Shown here piece by piece: positions 36,156 through 45,564 of a DNA stretch of 64,000 bases. Position 1 is the first letter of the stretch. Each line of letters begins with the position of its first letter. This DNA comes from UTCFX2 sp002050125 (lineage in GTDB: Bacteria; Chloroflexota; Anaerolineae; Anaerolineales; UBA4823), in NCBI GenBank assembly GCA_027494035.1, contig JAOSJQ010000001.1, positions 682,001-746,000 of the forward strand. Direction: 5' to 3'. Made by a program: the position numbers and the translations under genes. The notes beneath the pieces are model-generated. The model worked only from the letters and a program-made list of their open reading frames with translations, searched no databases and was not told the origin of the DNA.

Positions 36156-37025
36156 TCAGCGGGTGCGCAACTCCAGATTACCCGCGCCCATATCCACATT
36201 GATCGTCAGACCGGGTCCTTCCCCGCTCAAAACATAGCCGCCGCCCTGCTTTTTCCAGCCGCCCGAGGCATTGATCTTAAGCAGCCCGCCTGAGCTGAAC
36301 AGCTTTGCCGGCGTGCCTTTGGGCACAATCACCACCACCTGGCTCAATCCCGATTCAATCGAGACCACCGCCTCGCGTTGCAGCGTGCCCGAGAAATCGA
36401 GCCGGTAATCCCCCGCCCCGCTGCGGAACGTCAACGACTTGAAATTTGCATTCGCCAGATCGAAGAGCTGCACATTCGACGCGCCGGTCTGGTATAACAA
36501 ACGCTCCATCTCGACCGGGTTCGGCTCGCTAAAGCGCAGCCGCACATCTGCGGCGCCATCGGTGATTTCCAGCGAGCGAAGTTCCAAGCCTCCCAGCTCG
36601 ATATCGCCCTGGTAAGCCCCGGAATTGATTACTAGATCCAGCAGCCCTTTACCGATCTGCAGATCCCAGCGATTTTCGATTTTACTATTCAAGCTGGGAA
36701 AGCCAGTCAACTCCACGTTGCCGGTGCTGATCCGGATGCTCTCGTTTTTTTCGGTGATGATGGGTTTGAAATTGGCGACGTTATATGCCGCCGTTCCAGT
36801 CACCAGATATTCACGACCCTGCTCCGCCGGGCGGAGGTTCAGTTTTCCCGCGCCAAAACTCAGCTCCAGTTTGGCGATCTTTGCGTCCGGAAATCGCACT
36901 CGGATTTCGTCGGTCTGGGTGGGACCGGTCACAATTCGATCCACCGGGACATTAATCGTAATCCCGCACGCCAGCGTTGCCAGGGCGAGGGCGCTGATAG
37001 CCAGGACGATAAATAAACGCGACAT
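36156..37025 (-). CDS. Lipoprotein with DUF4097/DUF2154-like beta-repeat domain
   Basis: A 289-residue exported protein. The signal ends in lipobox LATLAC (Cys20). The rest is a repetitive beta-rich domain of the 'toast-rack' kind, in which short segments alternate hydrophobic and polar residues (GAGKLNLRP, SLEITDGAADVRLRF, LTFRSGAGDYRLDFSG, GAGNLELRTR). Related DUF4097 and DUF2154 proteins occur with envelope-stress or cell-wall systems. Function unknown. No enzyme motif. Confidence 0.78.
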   Translation of the reverse strand: MSRLFIVLAISALALATLACGITINVPVDRIVTGPTQTDEIRVRFPDAKIAKLELSFGAGKLNLRPAEQGREYLVTGTAAYNVANFKPIITEKNESIRISTGNVELTGFPSLNSKIENRWDLQIGKGLLDLVINSGAYQGDIELGGLELRSLEITDGAADVRLRFSEPNPVEMERLLYQTGASNVQLFDLANANFKSLTFRSGAGDYRLDFSGTLQREAVVSIESGLSQVVVIVPKGTPAKLFSSGGLLKINASGGWKKQGGGYVLSGEGPGLTINVDMGAGNLELRTR

Positions 37026-37199
37026 TTCTCCTCCAAAATTTTCCGGGCTATTTCCCGTATTCCAAACCGACGATCAAATCAGATTACGCTTCGGGATGCC
37101 CCGTGAGGTGTTGGTAATATGCATACGAGTTCTGGTAGAAATTGTCGCGCGTTACAGGGAAATTCGGCTGGTAAAATAATGAAAGGAATGGAGGCTGTT

Positions 37200-37613
37200 A
37201 TGTCAGAGGAACCCCAAAAAGAAGAGAGTCTGGCTGAAGAGTTCCGCGCCCTGGGACACAACCTGGTCTCTGCCCTGAACGCCGCCTGGGAATCGCCTGA
37301 GCGCCAGCGCTTACAGGATGAAGTGCTGGGCGGCTTGAACGAGCTTGGCGCCACGTTGCACAAAGAAGTGGATTATCTCTCGAAGAGTGAAACCAGCCAG
37401 CAGATTAAGAGCAGCGTCGAACAGATTGGCGAGCGCATCCGCGGCTCCGAACCCCAGGCAAAAGTTCGCCAGGAGTTGTTAGGGGCGCTAAAAACGGCGA
37501 ATCTGGAGATCCAGAAATTGATCGACCGGTGGTCTGTCCCCCCTGAAGCCAGCACCGCCGAGACCACGTCTGCCGAAGCAGCCGAACCGGAGGAAAATAC
37601 CGGCTCGCAATAA
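37200..37613 (+). CDS. Hypothetical helical, coiled-coil protein
   Basis: A 137-residue acidic protein starting at ATG 37200, 5 bases after GGAGG. The body (residues 10-110) is almost wholly helical with heptad-like spacing (EEFRALGHNLVSALNAAWES, LHKEVDYLSKSETSQQI). The tail is Ala/Glu/Thr-rich. No signal peptide or membrane segment. It may be a scaffold or stress protein. Not recognised further. Confidence 0.65.
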   Translation: MSEEPQKEESLAEEFRALGHNLVSALNAAWESPERQRLQDEVLGGLNELGATLHKEVDYLSKSETSQQIKSSVEQIGERIRGSEPQAKVRQELLGALKTANLEIQKLIDRWSVPPEASTAETTSAEAAEPEENTGSQ

Positions 37614-37830
37614 CTGCCATGAGCGGATTCCTGTAAATCGAATACCATAAGGCAGTGAAGTTCTAACACAAACTGACGCGCTGAGCCCCGGCAGCGGATA
37701 AGTTCTTTCTTGACAGTCTCCAGGGCATGCGATAGCATAGCCGGAGTCGTCCTGCCCGGCGGCTGCAGAAACCGTTATTGCTGCCAACTCTACGCGGCGT
37801 AAAAACTCGAAGCGATCAGGTAAACAATCT

Positions 37831-38466
37831 TTGGATCAGACAAGCTCTAAATCCGCCATCCAGCAGCGTCCCACCTTTACCGACCAACTGCGCAGGACTT
37901 TTAAAGGGGTTCTGGACCCCGTCGGCGCGGCTTTGAACCGGTTGGGACTGATGCCCAACACGATGACCCTCCTGGGGTTGGCTGGGAACACCGTCGGCGC
38001 GATCCTGATCGCCCTGGGCTATGTCCAGATTGGCGGGCTGGTCGTACTCCTGATGGGTCCGATCGACGCCCTGGACGGCACGATGGCGCGCCTGCGGGGC
38101 ATGGCGGGAAAGTTTGGGGCTTTCGTTGATTCGGTGACTGATCGCTATTCAGAGTTGGTCATTTTTATGGGGTTGTTATATTACTTCACGCAGCAGAACA
38201 ATCGGATTGCGATCCTGTTGGTTTATGTTTCGGCAGCCGGCTCGATTCTAGTCTCTTATATCCGAGCGCGCGGCCAATCCCTCGGATGGGATACCAAAGT
38301 GGGCATCCTGACCCGGGTGGAGCGCTATCTGGTCCTGGCTCCCGCTTTGATCCTCAACTACCCCGTCGTTGGATTATGGATCATCGCTATCTTCTCCAAC
38401 CTTACCGCCATCCAGCGCATCATCGACGTACGCCGGCAGGCGTATCAGGATCTCAGCAAAGAGTAA
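37831..38466 (+). CDS. CDP-alcohol phosphatidyltransferase family protein
   Basis: A 211-residue membrane enzyme starting at TTG. The family signature D-x2-D-G-x2-A-R-x8-G-x3-D-x3-D is complete in DALDGTMARL followed by GKFGAFVDSVTDR. It transfers a phosphatidyl group from CDP-diacylglycerol to an alcohol (glycerol phosphate, inositol phosphate or similar); the acceptor cannot be read from sequence. About five membrane segments. It is followed at 22 bases by lgt, so the two are probably co-transcribed and both work on membrane lipid. Confidence 0.88.
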   Translation: MDQTSSKSAIQQRPTFTDQLRRTFKGVLDPVGAALNRLGLMPNTMTLLGLAGNTVGAILIALGYVQIGGLVVLLMGPIDALDGTMARLRGMAGKFGAFVDSVTDRYSELVIFMGLLYYFTQQNNRIAILLVYVSAAGSILVSYIRARGQSLGWDTKVGILTRVERYLVLAPALILNYPVVGLWIIAIFSNLTAIQRIIDVRRQAYQDLSKE

Positions 38467-38487
38467 ACCAGAGCGGAGCGTCAGCAT

Positions 38488-39330
38488 ATGCCAACAGGCT
38501 TTCAAGTCGGACCTTTGTATATCCATTTTTACGGCATCATTTTAATGCTGGGCGCCCTGGCTGGCGCCTGGCTTGCCAGCCGTGAGGCGAAGCGCAAGGG
38601 CTATGATCCAGAAATCGTCATGGATGCGCTGGTGTGGGTGCTGATCGGCGGCATCATCGGCGCAAGGCTCTGGCACGTTTTCACCCCGCCGGCTTCAATG
38701 ACCAGCCAGGGCATCACCGCCTCCTGGTATCTGATGCACCCGCTCGATATCCTGGCTACCTGGCGCGGCGGGCTGGGGCTCCCCGGCGCCGTGCTTGGCG
38801 GTTCGATCGCCCTGCTGCTCTTCTGCCGGCGCAACAAGCACGATTTCCTCGCCCTAGCTGATATTGCCGCCCCCGGGTTGGCTTTGGGTCAGGCAATCGG
38901 CAGATGGGGAAATTTTATCAACCAAGAGGTTTACGGCGCTCCTTCAAACCTGCCCTGGGCGGTAAAGATCGATCCAGCCTATCGTTTGCCGGGCTATGAA
39001 AATATCGCCACCTATCATCCGCTCTTTTTGTACGAATCGCTCTGGAATCTGCTCAACCTGGGGGTGCTGCTCTGGTTAAGCCGCAAATACGCGAATTGGC
39101 TTAAGAAAGGCGACCTGCTGCTGGTATATCTGATTATCTATCCCCTGGGTCGCTTTCTGCTCGAATTTCTGCGCCTGGACCCATCGCGGGTCGGTCCGGT
39201 CAACATCAACCAGCTGCTTATGGGGCTGGTCGCGCTGGCTGCCGCGGGAGGGCTGGCTTGGCGGCATCTGCACAAGCCGCCGGCAGAGCCCGAAACGGAC
39301 GAACCTGCGGCGGAAGAGCCGGAGCCGTAA
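38488..39330 (+). CDS. lgt: Prolipoprotein diacylglyceryl transferase
   Basis: A 280-residue, seven-helix enzyme that moves diacylglycerol onto the lipobox Cys of prolipoproteins. The Lgt signature GRWGNFINQEVYG is intact, with the conserved Arg and Asn. FYGIILMLGALAGAWL and PLGRFLLEFLRLDP are also typical. A charged, Glu-rich tail is at the C-terminus. It would process the lipoproteins encoded at 12374 and 36156. The next gene begins 10 bases later. Confidence 0.95.
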   Translation: MPTGFQVGPLYIHFYGIILMLGALAGAWLASREAKRKGYDPEIVMDALVWVLIGGIIGARLWHVFTPPASMTSQGITASWYLMHPLDILATWRGGLGLPGAVLGGSIALLLFCRRNKHDFLALADIAAPGLALGQAIGRWGNFINQEVYGAPSNLPWAVKIDPAYRLPGYENIATYHPLFLYESLWNLLNLGVLLWLSRKYANWLKKGDLLLVYLIIYPLGRFLLEFLRLDPSRVGPVNINQLLMGLVALAAAGGLAWRHLHKPPAEPETDEPAAEEPEP

Positions 39331-39339
39331 AGCTCTCCG

Positions 39340-40282
39340 ATGATCTGTACCGAGGATCTTAGCAAAAAATTTGACGAGTTTCAAGCCGTCGATGCAGTAA
39401 GTCTCGACATCCCCGATGGCCGCGTTTTAGCGCTGCTCGGTCCCAACGGCGCGGGGAAGACCACCACCGTTCGTATGCTTTCTTCTATTCTGATCCCCAG
39501 CCGCGGGCGGGCATGGGTGGCTGGTTTCGACACGGTGATCCAGGCGGCGCAGGTGCGCGCCTGCGTCGGCGTCTTGACCGAGAACCACGGTCTGTACAAC
39601 CGCATGCCGGCGGGCGAATATTTGAATTTCTTTGGGCAGCTTTACGGTTTGGATGCTCAGCAGCGCCAGGCTCAGGCGAACAAACTGCTGGAACATTTCG
39701 GGCTGGCGCCCAATGTGCGCCAGCCAATCGGCGAATTCTCGAAAGGCATGCGCCAGAAACTGGCTCTGGCGCGCGCGCTGCTCCACAATCCGCCCGTCCT
39801 GCTCCTGGATGAGCCCCACCTCAGCCATGGACCCGGAGAGCGCCCGCCTGGTGCGCGACGCGATCCGCACCCTGCGCTCAGAAGAGCGCACGATCGTCAT
39901 CTGCACCCACAACCTGGCTGAAGCCGAGGAGTTGGCAGACCAGATCGCGATCATCCGCCAGGGGCGCATTATCGCCAACGGTTCGCCGCAAGAGCTTAAG
40001 ATGCGCATGTTGGGCGCGGCAGAATATGAGATCAGGCTGGCAGTGCACCTCAACGGCGCCCGCCCCAGCCTGCCTGAGGGCGTCAGGCTCACCGCCAGCG
40101 GGTCGGATTGGCTGCGCTTTCAAACCGGCAACCCGCTCAATAGCAACCCTCTGGTGTTGAAATATCTGGTCGAACAAGGTCTGCCGATCGTCAGTCTACA
40201 GGAAGTGCCGCGCAGCCTGGAACAGGTCTACTTGCAGGCGATCAGCGCAGCCGAAATGGAGCAGGGAGCGCGTGTTCGATAA
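39340..40282 (+). pseudogene. ABC transporter ATP-binding protein, frameshifted
   Basis: About 314 codons in two frames. The first covers Walker A (GPNGAGKTTT), signature region EFSKGMRQKLALARAL and VLLLDEP, then derails. The second continues TSAMDPESARLVRDAIRTL, the switch His in CTHNLAEAEELAD, and a C-terminal DUF4162-like tail. The break is in CCCC at 39814-39817; three C would restore the frame. The gene overlaps the permease gene by 11 bases, so the two form a transporter. Sequence error is the likely cause. Confidence 0.87.
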
Positions 40283-41693
40283 CCTGCGGCTGGCATGGGT
40301 GATCACTCGCCGGGAAGTGCGCGACACGTTTCGCGACTGGCGCATTATCTTCCCGATCATCGTGTTAACGCTGGTCTTCCCAGCGTTGATGAACTTCACC
40401 GCCCGCCAGGCGATCAATTTCGTCGAACAGTATAACGCTCCGCTCATCGCCGAGCGTATGATCCCCTTCTTACTGATGATCGTGGGATTCTTCCCGATTT
40501 CGGTCTCGCTGGTGATCGCCCTCGAAAGTTTCGTCGGAGAGAAGGAGCGCCGCAGCATCGAACCGCTGCTCTGTTCGCCGTTGAGCGACAGCCAGATTTA
40601 TCTGGGGAAACTGCTCGCCGCGATGATACCGCCGCTGGCGGCAAGCTATATGGGCATCTGCGTCTATCTGATCGGGCTCTACCTGCAGGTGGGCTGGACT
40701 CCGAAACCAATCCTGCTGGTTCAAATTATCACCCTGACCACCGTTCAAGCGATCCTGATGGTCAGCGGCGCGGTGGTCGTCTCCTCCCAGACGACTTCAG
40801 TGCGAGCTGCGAATCTGCTGGCTTCATTTATCATTATCCCAATGGCGTTTCTAATCCAGGGCGAATCGATCATCATGTTCTGGGCACGCTATAACATTTT
40901 GTGGTGGGCGATCCTCGGTCAAGCGCTCATCGCCGGGCTGCTCATCCGCACCGGTCTGGCATATTTCAACCGCGAAGAGATGCTCGGCCGCGAGCTGGAC
41001 GTGCTCAATTTTCGCTGGGCGGGCAAACGAGTCGTGCAGAGCTTTCAGGGACAGGCACTCTCGATCCTCGATTGGTACCGCACGGAACTGCCCGTCACGC
41101 TGCTGCAGCTCAAGCTCCCTATCGCGGTCTCGGCAATTGGGCTTGTGGTCGGGGTCACCGCGGGGACAAGCCTGGCTAAGGAATTCCCCATCCCGGCTGA
41201 ATTATTGTCCTTTAGCTTGCTCAAGCAAGGCTTTGTCGAAGGCCTCGAGATGATCAAGTTCTATTCCCCCGCCGGTGTAGGGGTGGTCTGGTTTCACAAT
41301 CTGCGCGCGGTTCTGATCGCCACCCTGCTGGGCACGTTTTCCTTCGGCGTGCTCGGTTTGTTGACCCTGATGCTGCCGATGGTCATCATCGGCTATATCA
41401 GCGCGAATATCGCGCTGGCGGGTAACTCGCCGCTGCTCTTTCTAGCGGCGTTGGTGCTGCCACATGGAATTTTTGAAATCCCGGCGATCCTGCTGGCAAG
41501 CGCCTCGATTTTGAACCTGGGCGCAACGCTGACCGCGCCAGCGCACGGCAAGACCATTGGAGAAGCCTGGCTGATCTCGCTCGCGAAATGGGCGCGGATG
41601 ATGGTGGGGCTGGTGCTGCCCCTGTTTCTGCTGGCAGCCCTGGTGGAAGTCTTCATCACACCCCTGGTAGCCGTGAGGCTCCTGGGCAGGTAA
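40272..41693 (+). CDS. ABC-2 type permease fused to a SpoIIM-like domain
   Basis: A 473-residue polytopic protein starting at GTG, overlapping the ATPase gene. Residues 1-240 are an ABC-2 permease (REVRDTFRDWRIIFPIIVLT, ESFVGEKERRSIEPLL, the usual loop before helix 3). Residues about 280-473 resemble the stage II sporulation protein M / DUF95 family, with its hallmark LPHGIFEIPAILLASA and a C-terminal ALVEVFITPLV. SpoIIM in Bacillus works in septal and forespore membrane remodelling. The substrate is unknown; the fusion suggests a membrane or envelope role. Confidence 0.82.
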   Translation: MFDNLRLAWVITRREVRDTFRDWRIIFPIIVLTLVFPALMNFTARQAINFVEQYNAPLIAERMIPFLLMIVGFFPISVSLVIALESFVGEKERRSIEPLLCSPLSDSQIYLGKLLAAMIPPLAASYMGICVYLIGLYLQVGWTPKPILLVQIITLTTVQAILMVSGAVVVSSQTTSVRAANLLASFIIIPMAFLIQGESIIMFWARYNILWWAILGQALIAGLLIRTGLAYFNREEMLGRELDVLNFRWAGKRVVQSFQGQALSILDWYRTELPVTLLQLKLPIAVSAIGLVVGVTAGTSLAKEFPIPAELLSFSLLKQGFVEGLEMIKFYSPAGVGVVWFHNLRAVLIATLLGTFSFGVLGLLTLMLPMVIIGYISANIALAGNSPLLFLAALVLPHGIFEIPAILLASASILNLGATLTAPAHGKTIGEAWLISLAKWARMMVGLVLPLFLLAALVEVFITPLVAVRLLGR

Positions 41694-41799
41694 AAGCTGC
41701 GGCGGGGGCGATCGCCATATCCGCCTTAGAGAAGGCGTTTCAAATCCCAAAGCGGCTTGGCCCTGCGGGCAAAAACCGGATCGGGTCAGCGAATAACCG

Positions 41800-42879
41800 T
41801 TAGGGGATAAAACCCTGTTCCACCAATAATTCCGCGTTGTAGAGCGAGCCTCCCGCCGCGCCGCGAATCGTGTTGTGCGAGAGGATGACCATTTTATAAT
41901 CAAAAATTGGGTCGGGGCGCAGACGCCCCACCGAGGTCGTCATCCCATTTCCAGCCATAATGTCCAATCGGGGTTGGGGTCGGTCCGGTTCAGCCCTTAA
42001 ATGAATAACCGCTTTTGGCGCAGATGGCAAATCCCGGCTTATTGCGGGCGCCAAAAAATTCCTCATTGCCTCGGCTACTTCGCTGAGCGTTCCAGGCTGT
42101 TGTAATTCAACGCTGAGACACACCAAGTGTCCCTCCGGCACCGGCACCCGGTTGGCGTGAGCGGAGATGTCGAAATTTGCGAGTTCCAGGCTCTCATTCT
42201 GAAGCGTTCCTAACATCTTCCGCGGTTCCCATTCCATGTTCCCTTCTTCATTCTCATAAATATACGGAACGACATTCCCCAAGATGTCCACGGAGGATAC
42301 CCCCGGATAACCGGCGCCTGAAACGGCTTGCATCGAGACGATGAAAACCCGTTTTAAACCAAAGCTCTCGAGCAAAGGTTTTAACGTAATGGTCAGCCCG
42401 GTGATCGTGCAGTTGGGGTTGGTAATGATGTACCCGAGCCAATCCCTGGTTTGCTTCTGTTTGAGCACAATTTGGGTATGCTCAGGATTTACTTCGGGCA
42501 ATAACAGCGGCACATCGGGTTCTCTCCTGAATGCGGAGGCATTAGAACAGACCGCGATTCCACTTTGAGCGTACAACGGCTCCGCTTCACGCGCGGCAGA
42601 AGCGGGCAGCGCGGAAAAAACCAGGGGAGCATCGATTTTCATCGGAGTGGTTGGCACAACAGTTAAATCTCTTGCCCACTCCGGCATCGGGTTCGCGAGG
42701 ATCCAATGACAGGCATCTGCGTATTTCTGACCCACGGCGCGGTCCGAACCAGTCAGCGCGACTACTTGGAACCATGGATGGTTGTCCAATAAACTGACAA
42801 AGCGTTGTCCAACCGCGCCGGTTGCGCCTAAAACGGCGACGGGTATGCGCTTACGTTTTGGGAATTTTTGTTTTTCCAT
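41800..42879 (-). CDS. asd: Aspartate-semialdehyde dehydrogenase
   Basis: A 359-residue enzyme reducing aspartyl phosphate with NADPH, at the branch to lysine/diaminopimelate, threonine and methionine. The NADP loop is VAVLGATGAVGQRF, the nucleophile is C157 in NPNCT, and downstream SMQAVSGAGYPG and RVPVPEGHLV are typical of the archaeal/fungal-type subfamily. GGAGG precedes the ATG. It stands alone; no other pathway genes are adjacent. Confidence 0.93.
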   Translation of the reverse strand: MEKQKFPKRKRIPVAVLGATGAVGQRFVSLLDNHPWFQVVALTGSDRAVGQKYADACHWILANPMPEWARDLTVVPTTPMKIDAPLVFSALPASAAREAEPLYAQSGIAVCSNASAFRREPDVPLLLPEVNPEHTQIVLKQKQTRDWLGYIITNPNCTITGLTITLKPLLESFGLKRVFIVSMQAVSGAGYPGVSSVDILGNVVPYIYENEEGNMEWEPRKMLGTLQNESLELANFDISAHANRVPVPEGHLVCLSVELQQPGTLSEVAEAMRNFLAPAISRDLPSAPKAVIHLRAEPDRPQPRLDIMAGNGMTTSVGRLRPDPIFDYKMVILSHNTIRGAAGGSLYNAELLVEQGFIP

Positions 42880-42961
42880 AATTCCTCCAGGATCATACTT
42901 TTAATAGTCTTGGACGCGGATCGGGCAGATTGAGCTTTTTAGATTGCGCTTTAATAAACGA

Positions 42962-43004
42962 ACGTGAGTTCGAGTTTGGCTGTCAGCCTGTCCCGAACTC
43001 ACGT
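42962..43004. repeat. Nested inverted repeat between asd and the HNH gene
   Basis: ACGTGAGTTCG (42962-42972) and CGAACTCACGT (42994-43004) are exact inverse copies, and between them lies GGCTG-T-CAGCC. Possible transcript end for the HNH gene, although no T-run follows. It resembles the nested layout at 12311-12355. Confidence 0.5.
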
Positions 43005-43025
43005 CAGATCAGTTCGGAGTTGCCG

Positions 43026-43529
43026 CTACCAGCCCTCGATAAAGGGCAGCCACTCCATGTTATCAGTCAAGTGGCGAGCAAACAGGTATCGAGCCGACGA
43101 GGGCGGTTCCTGGGGCGCGTGCAGCAGCCGCATATGAGCCTGTTCATCCGTCCGCCCGCCCTTGCAGTGATTGCAAGCCGGGCAGGCTGCCACGAGGTTC
43201 TGCCAGGAATGCGACCCGCCCAGTCGCCGCGGGATCACGTGATCGATCGTCAGGTTGGGCAGCCGCTGTCCGCAATACTGGCAGGTGTAATTATCCCGCC
43301 GCAAGATTTCGCGTTTTGTCAGGCGGATTGTGGGGCGGGGACGCTTGATCATCCGATCGAGGCGGATCACTGAAGGCTTGGGAAAGGTTCTTTTCACCGT
43401 ATGTACTTCGCCGCGTCCGTTCAATACCAGGCTGGCTTTTCCGTTCAGGATCAGCCCCAGCGCCCGGCGCGTGCTGCAGATGTTGATCGGCTCGAAATTC
43501 GCATTGAGAAGCAGAACCGGCTCGTACAT
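43026..43529 (-). CDS. HNH endonuclease family protein
   Basis: A 167-residue protein. The start at 43529 has GAGGACCTT just before it and fits relatives that begin MYEPVLLLNANFEPI. The HNH core is complete: CQYCG, IDHVIPRRLGG and CPACNHCKGG give two Cys pairs for zinc plus the catalytic His. Stand-alone proteins of this type are widespread and of unknown role; restriction or repair is possible. No methylase or toxin partner is adjacent. A TATAAT lies about 25 bases upstream. Confidence 0.88.
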   Translation of the reverse strand: MYEPVLLLNANFEPINICSTRRALGLILNGKASLVLNGRGEVHTVKRTFPKPSVIRLDRMIKRPRPTIRLTKREILRRDNYTCQYCGQRLPNLTIDHVIPRRLGGSHSWQNLVAACPACNHCKGGRTDEQAHMRLLHAPQEPPSSARYLFARHLTDNMEWLPFIEGW

Positions 43530-43629
43530 AAGGTCCTCGCAAACTTTCGGAATTATAGCACGGCTATCGGCATTCAAGATTAAGGAGAATTATCTATCGC
43601 TAAATCTGCCATGAAACTTGAAAATCCTT

Positions 43630-43635
43630 TATAAT
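43630..43635 (+). promoter_or_regulatory. -10 box (TATAAT) immediately upstream of 43644
   Basis: TATAAT then 8 bases to ATG, with no ribosome-binding site. CTGCCA at 43606-43611 could be a weak -35 at 18 bases. Confidence 0.45.
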
Positions 43636-43643
43636 CTCGAATC

Positions 43644-44162
43644 ATGGAAAATGAGGTCGCCGAGCCGCGTGAGTATCGCCCGGAGCGGCTGCCCAGGCGC
43701 GGCGAATGGATCGCCTGGAGCTTTTCAATAACCACTCTGGCAGTGTGGGTCATCCTGGCGCTGCTGGAAAAGCCGGTCTTTGTCAGTTTCAAACTGTTAG
43801 CCGGCACGCTGCTGCTCGCTGCCCTGGCTATCAGCCTGGGGAATTGGATGGACCGCCGCACCCTCTTGCGCGTTGAGCCGCAAGGGCTCCATTTCGAAAA
43901 CGGGCTGCGTAAAATCAGCCTGCCCCGGGAGGAGATCCGCGCGGTCGAAGTCTATCCATCCAATTTGGGAGATAAAGTGCGCGTGCTGGGCAGTCAGAGC
44001 AGTTTTAACTTTCGGACGTTGGGCGAGGTCCGCCTGCGGGGCGACCTGAAAGGCAGGATGGGCTTCTCGGACGGCGAGCAGGTTTTGCGTCAGGTCTTGC
44101 GCATGGCTCATCTGAAGGAAGTCCGTCAAAGCGGAGGAGTCTATTATTATTCACGCGAGTGA
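43644..44162 (+). CDS. Hypothetical membrane protein with PH-like domain
   Basis: A 172-residue protein. Two membrane segments near the N-terminus (WIAWSFSITTLAVWVILALL and FKLLAGTLLLAALAISLG) are followed by a cytoplasmic beta-rich part (LLRVEPQGLHFENGLRKISL, EEIRAVEVYPSNL) resembling bacterial PH-like domains. No catalytic motif. Its promoter box is 8 bases from the start, so the transcript may be leaderless. A hairpin terminator follows. Function unknown. Confidence 0.7.
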   Translation: MENEVAEPREYRPERLPRRGEWIAWSFSITTLAVWVILALLEKPVFVSFKLLAGTLLLAALAISLGNWMDRRTLLRVEPQGLHFENGLRKISLPREEIRAVEVYPSNLGDKVRVLGSQSSFNFRTLGEVRLRGDLKGRMGFSDGEQVLRQVLRMAHLKEVRQSGGVYYYSRE

Positions 44163-44187
44163 ACCCTACTCTGCCGGCGAGGTTGGC

Positions 44188-44213
44188 GCGCCCTCCCGCA
44201 GAGGGCGCTTTTT
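44188..44213 (+). terminator. Rho-independent terminator
   Basis: GCGCCCTC (44188-44195) and GAGGGCGC (44201-44208) with a 5-base loop, followed by TTTTTATT. Confidence 0.85.
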
Positions 44214-44265
44214 ATTGCAGAATTGATCGCAGGAACGCCATTCAGGATACCAGCTAAGGAGGCTT

Positions 44266-45498
44266 ATGTCAGACAAGCCAGATACCATGACAATCGACGA
44301 ACAGGTCGAATATCTGATGCAAGGCACAGAATACGGAGATGACGCGCTCCGCGAGGCGATGGCGCAAGAGCTGCGCGCGCGCCTGATAGAAGCCCAGGGG
44401 GAAAACCGACCGTTGCGCGTCTATGCCGGCTTTGACCCGCGCACCAGCGACCTGCACCTGGGGCACACCGTTCCCATGCGCAAGCTCCGGCAATTCCAGG
44501 AGTTGGGTCATGAAGTAACCTTCCTGGTCGGCAATTACACCTCGCTGATCGGCGACCCGTCCGACAAAGACCGCCTGCGCCCGCAGCTCACCCCGGACGA
44601 AGTGGAGCACAACGCCCGCACTTATGCCGAGCAGGCTTATAAGATTATGGATCGCGATAAGACGTTGATCCGCTACAATGCCACATGGCTTTCGAAGCTG
44701 AATTTCGCCGAGTTGATCCAACTTGCCTCAAACTTTACCCTCCAGCAGTTCGTCTCGCGCGAGAATTTCCGCCTGCGCTGGGAGAAGGGCGACCCGATCT
44801 ACCTGCACGAGACTTTTTACGCCATCATGCAGGGCTACGACGCCTACGCGATGCACTCCGACGTGCAGGTTGGCGGCACCGATCAGCTTTTCAACATCAT
44901 CACCGCCGCGCGCAAGCTCATGACGTCCCTGGGCGATAAGCCGAACATCGGGGTCATTCTGGGCATCCTGCCAGGCACCGACGGCGAGATCAAAATGTCC
45001 AAGTCGCTCGGCAATCACATCCCGCTGTTGTCCGATCCGGAGGACATGTACGGCAAAGTGATGAGCGTCCCCGATAAGGCGATGGGTCAGTACTTCCGCC
45101 TGGTCACGCGCTGGACGCCGCCGCAGATCCACAAAATCGAGAGCGGATTAAGCGAAGGTCGGCTGCACCCGCGCGATGTCAAAATGCAGTTGGCGCGTGA
45201 GATCGTCTCGATCTATTACTCGCCCGCGCAAGCCTCCCAGGCTGAGGCTGAGTTCGTGCGCGTCTTCCAGCAGGGCGACCTGCCGGACGAGATGCCCCAA
45301 TTTCAACTCAAGGACGGGCTGACGGTGCTGGAGGTGCTGGTGGATTCTGGGCTGGTGAGCAGCAAAAGCGAAGGGCGGCGCTTGCTCAGCCAGAACGCAG
45401 TCCGGCTTGACGGCGCTCTGCTCAAAGAACCGCACCAGGTTTTCCCGGGTCCGGGCGTGCTGCAGGTTGGCAGACGCCGCTATCTGCGCGTGCTTTGA
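44266..45498 (+). CDS. tyrS: Tyrosyl-tRNA synthetase
   Basis: A 410-residue class I synthetase charging tRNA-Tyr. The HIGH-like motif is HLGH (residues 64-67) and KMSKS is at 243-247. VYAGFDPRTSDLHLGH and SLIGDPSDKD are typical of the TyrRS branch with this length. An S4 RNA-binding domain ends the chain (SKSEGRRLLSQNAVRLDG). AGGAGG is upstream. The upstream leader is too short for a T-box. A terminator follows. Confidence 0.95.
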   Translation: MSDKPDTMTIDEQVEYLMQGTEYGDDALREAMAQELRARLIEAQGENRPLRVYAGFDPRTSDLHLGHTVPMRKLRQFQELGHEVTFLVGNYTSLIGDPSDKDRLRPQLTPDEVEHNARTYAEQAYKIMDRDKTLIRYNATWLSKLNFAELIQLASNFTLQQFVSRENFRLRWEKGDPIYLHETFYAIMQGYDAYAMHSDVQVGGTDQLFNIITAARKLMTSLGDKPNIGVILGILPGTDGEIKMSKSLGNHIPLLSDPEDMYGKVMSVPDKAMGQYFRLVTRWTPPQIHKIESGLSEGRLHPRDVKMQLAREIVSIYYSPAQASQAEAEFVRVFQQGDLPDEMPQFQLKDGLTVLEVLVDSGLVSSKSEGRRLLSQNAVRLDGALLKEPHQVFPGPGVLQVGRRRYLRVL

Positions 45499-45524
45499 TC
45501 TCAGACCACATCGAACCAGAAACG

Positions 45525-45558
45525 AAACCCGCAGAATTTGGAAATTTCTGCGGGTTTT
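45525..45558. terminator. Bidirectional terminator between tyrS and the SEDS/PBP gene
   Basis: AAACCCGCAGAA (45525-45536) and TTCTGCGGGTTT (45546-45557) form a long stem with A- and T-rich flanks on the two sides. Two genes converge here. Confidence 0.85.
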
Positions 45559-45564
45559 CGATCA

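Noticed and set aside
44163..44265. Possible T-box riboswitch before tyrS
   Set aside because: The leader after the preceding terminator is about 50 bases, too short, and no T-box consensus is seen.
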